Below are positions 4,950 through 6,117 of a stretch of 6,117 nt of DNA, piece after piece. The stretch is taken from contig JAUVTH010000091.1 in NCBI GenBank assembly GCA_030601615.1, positions 1 through 6,117 on the forward strand. The letters run 5' to 3'. The notes below the pieces were generated by a model. That model saw only the letters and a list, made by a program, of their open reading frames with translations. It was not told the origin of the DNA and did not search any database. The position numbers and the translations under genes were made by a program. The stretch is from Gemmatimonadota bacterium (GTDB lineage: Bacteria > Gemmatimonadota > Gemmatimonadetes > Palauibacterales > Palauibacteraceae). The stretch's first letter is position 1, and the number at the start of each line of letters is the position of its first letter.

Positions 4950-6117
4950 TCAGGCGGCGCTCCGCTCGTCCGCGGAGCTGTCGCGCAGGATGAACCACGC
5001 CATCACGCCAAGGATGGCCGCGATCGTGGCGAGGGCCAGAAGTTCCTCCGCGATGGGCGGCAGGGACGGCGCGAAGCCCTCGATTCGCTTGCCGCCCCGA
5101 AGGGCCACCCACAGGGCAAGGACCACCCCGGTCAGACCACCACCACCCACGAGTCCCGACCCGAACAGGATCCCCTGTTCCCGACGCCTCTCCGCCTCGG
5201 CGGGCTTCTGACGCCGCGTGAGCACGTATCGGAGCAGTCCACCCAAGAATACCGCTGCCATGGTCTCGAGAGGCAGGTATACGCCGACGGCGAACGCGAG
5301 CACCGGCATCTTGAACGCGGAGGCGACCAGACCGATCGCGACGCCCAGGGCGATCAGGAGCCACGGGAGATTCTGATCCAGCACACCGTCGATGACGAGA
5401 GCCATCAGAGTCGCCTGGGGGGCGGGAAGCTCAGGTCCGCCAAGACCGCCCGGCACATTGTAATGCAGTAGCATCACGACGAGTACGACGACTCCTGCCG
5501 AGGTGATCACTCCGATCAACTCACCGATCTGCTGGTAGCGTGGGGTGGCGCCAAGAATGAAACCGGTCTTCAGGTCCTGTGACGTGTCGCCCGCGATCGA
5601 TGCGGCGATGGCGACGACCGTGCCGACCATCAACGCTGTCGCCTTGCCTGCCATGTCGGTCCAGCCGAAGGCGAGGAATACCAGACTCGTTCCCAAGAGC
5701 GCGGCGATCGTCATCCCGGACGTCGGGTTCGACGTAACACCCACGAGCCCGACGATGCGTGAGCTGACCGTCACGAAGAAGAACGCGAAGACGGCGATGA
5801 GGAGACTGGCCAGCGCTCGCACCGGGATCGAGTCCAGGTAACCCAGGATGCCCGGAATGAAGGTCAACACCGCCAGGATCGCTAGCAGGAAGATCAGTAT
5901 GGTTCGGTATGAAATGTCGCGATCCGTTCGCGCGACCTCGACGGCACGTGCCGAAACCTGGCGAGTGATCTGCTGCATCCCGAGCCGGAAGGACTCGATC
6001 ATCGTAGGTATGGAGCGTATTAGTGTGATCAGCCCCCCCGTCGCGACCGCACCAGCACCGATGTAGCGTACATAGCGATTCCAGATCTCGTCCGTGCTCA
6101 TGTCCCGGATCAGCTTC
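4950..6117 (-). CDS. Second OPT family oligopeptide transporter, 5' end cut by window edge
   Basis: The C-terminal 388 residues of a second OPT-family transporter are visible. They align with the other OPT protein from about its residue 275 onward, so about 270 N-terminal residues lie beyond the right edge. The ATG at 6101 is an internal Met: the frame stays open to the window end and SxDxIWNRYVRYIGAGA matches the middle of the family. Motifs (visible numbering) are STDEIWNRYVR (7-17), VTSNPTSGMTIAALL (127-141), GDTSQDLKTGFILGATP (176-192), PELPAPQATLMAL (228-240) and VGVYLPLETMAAVFLGG (277-293). Several membrane spans are clear, with a basic loop near 300-314. It differs from the first OPT at the central motif (SNPTSGMT versus NNPISGLT) and elsewhere, so it is a divergent paralogue, not a recent duplicate. 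The stop TGA at 4952-4950 follows a basic/acidic tail, and no PqqD-like gene follows it. Substrate unknown. Confidence 0.94.
   Translation of the reverse strand, partial: KLIRDMSTDEIWNRYVRYIGAGAVATGGLITLIRSIPTMIESFRLGMQQITRQVSARAVEVARTDRDISYRTILIFLLAILAVLTFIPGILGYLDSIPVRALASLLIAVFAFFFVTVSSRIVGLVGVTSNPTSGMTIAALLGTSLVFLAFGWTDMAGKATALMVGTVVAIAASIAGDTSQDLKTGFILGATPRYQQIGELIGVITSAGVVVLVVMLLHYNVPGGLGGPELPAPQATLMALVIDGVLDQNLPWLLIALGVAIGLVASAFKMPVLAFAVGVYLPLETMAAVFLGGLLRYVLTRRQKPAEAERRREQGILFGSGLVGGGGLTGVVLALWVALRGGKRIEGFAPSLPPIAEELLALATIAAILGVMAWFILRDSSADERSAA

Noticed and set aside
4867..5364. 165-residue minus-strand ORF overlapping the second OPT gene
   Set aside because: It is in another frame of the OPT coding region, is Arg/Gly-rich, and would run through the terminator hairpin.
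1..6117. tRNA, rRNA, riboswitch, CRISPR array, insertion sequence or att site
   Set aside because: Reading both strands, I saw no tandem spaced repeats, transposase motifs, terminal inverted repeats or cloverleaf-like stretch; nearly all bases belong to the listed genes.

Overview
The window is a GC-rich bacterial segment (roughly 60% GC by eye). Its genes are closely packed, most have purine-rich ribosome binding sites, and there are no RNA genes, insertion sequences, CRISPR arrays or long non-coding stretches. The gene content (OPT-family transporters, an M20 dipeptidase, a YjbQ-type protein and a stand-alone PqqD-like protein) suits a free-living heterotroph. The style resembles Gemmatimonadota, Acidobacteriota or similar phyla, but no phylogenetic marker is present, so the taxon is a guess.

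Layout. On the minus strand at the left, a complete OPT transporter gene (2305 down to 314) is followed, with a 4-base stop/start overlap (GTGA), by a PqqD-like gene that runs off the left edge (317 down to 1). A 171-base divergent intergenic region (2306-2476) holds a perfect 14-base palindrome. It separates the OPT gene from pepD on the plus strand (2477-3937), which encodes an aminoacyl-histidine dipeptidase. The plus strand continues with a 39-residue Trp-rich membrane peptide (4098-4217), a YjbQ/UPF0047 protein (4230-4649), a weakly supported 38-residue Cys-rich ORF (4652-4768) and a 26-residue single-pass membrane peptide (4803-4883). A 15-bp perfect hairpin (4895-4937) separates this run from a second, convergent OPT gene on the minus strand (stop at 4950), whose 5' portion lies beyond the right edge.

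Functional reading. The theme is peptide uptake and breakdown. Two different OPT paralogues could import oligopeptides or metal-peptide chelates, and PepD would hydrolyse the resulting dipeptides in the cytoplasm. The least expected part is the PqqD-like protein coupled to an OPT gene: its fold is the one used as a peptide-binding recognition element in RiPP and PQQ biosynthesis, yet no radical SAM or RiPP enzyme is visible here. The very small membrane ORFs around yjbQ are the other accessory feature worth attention.
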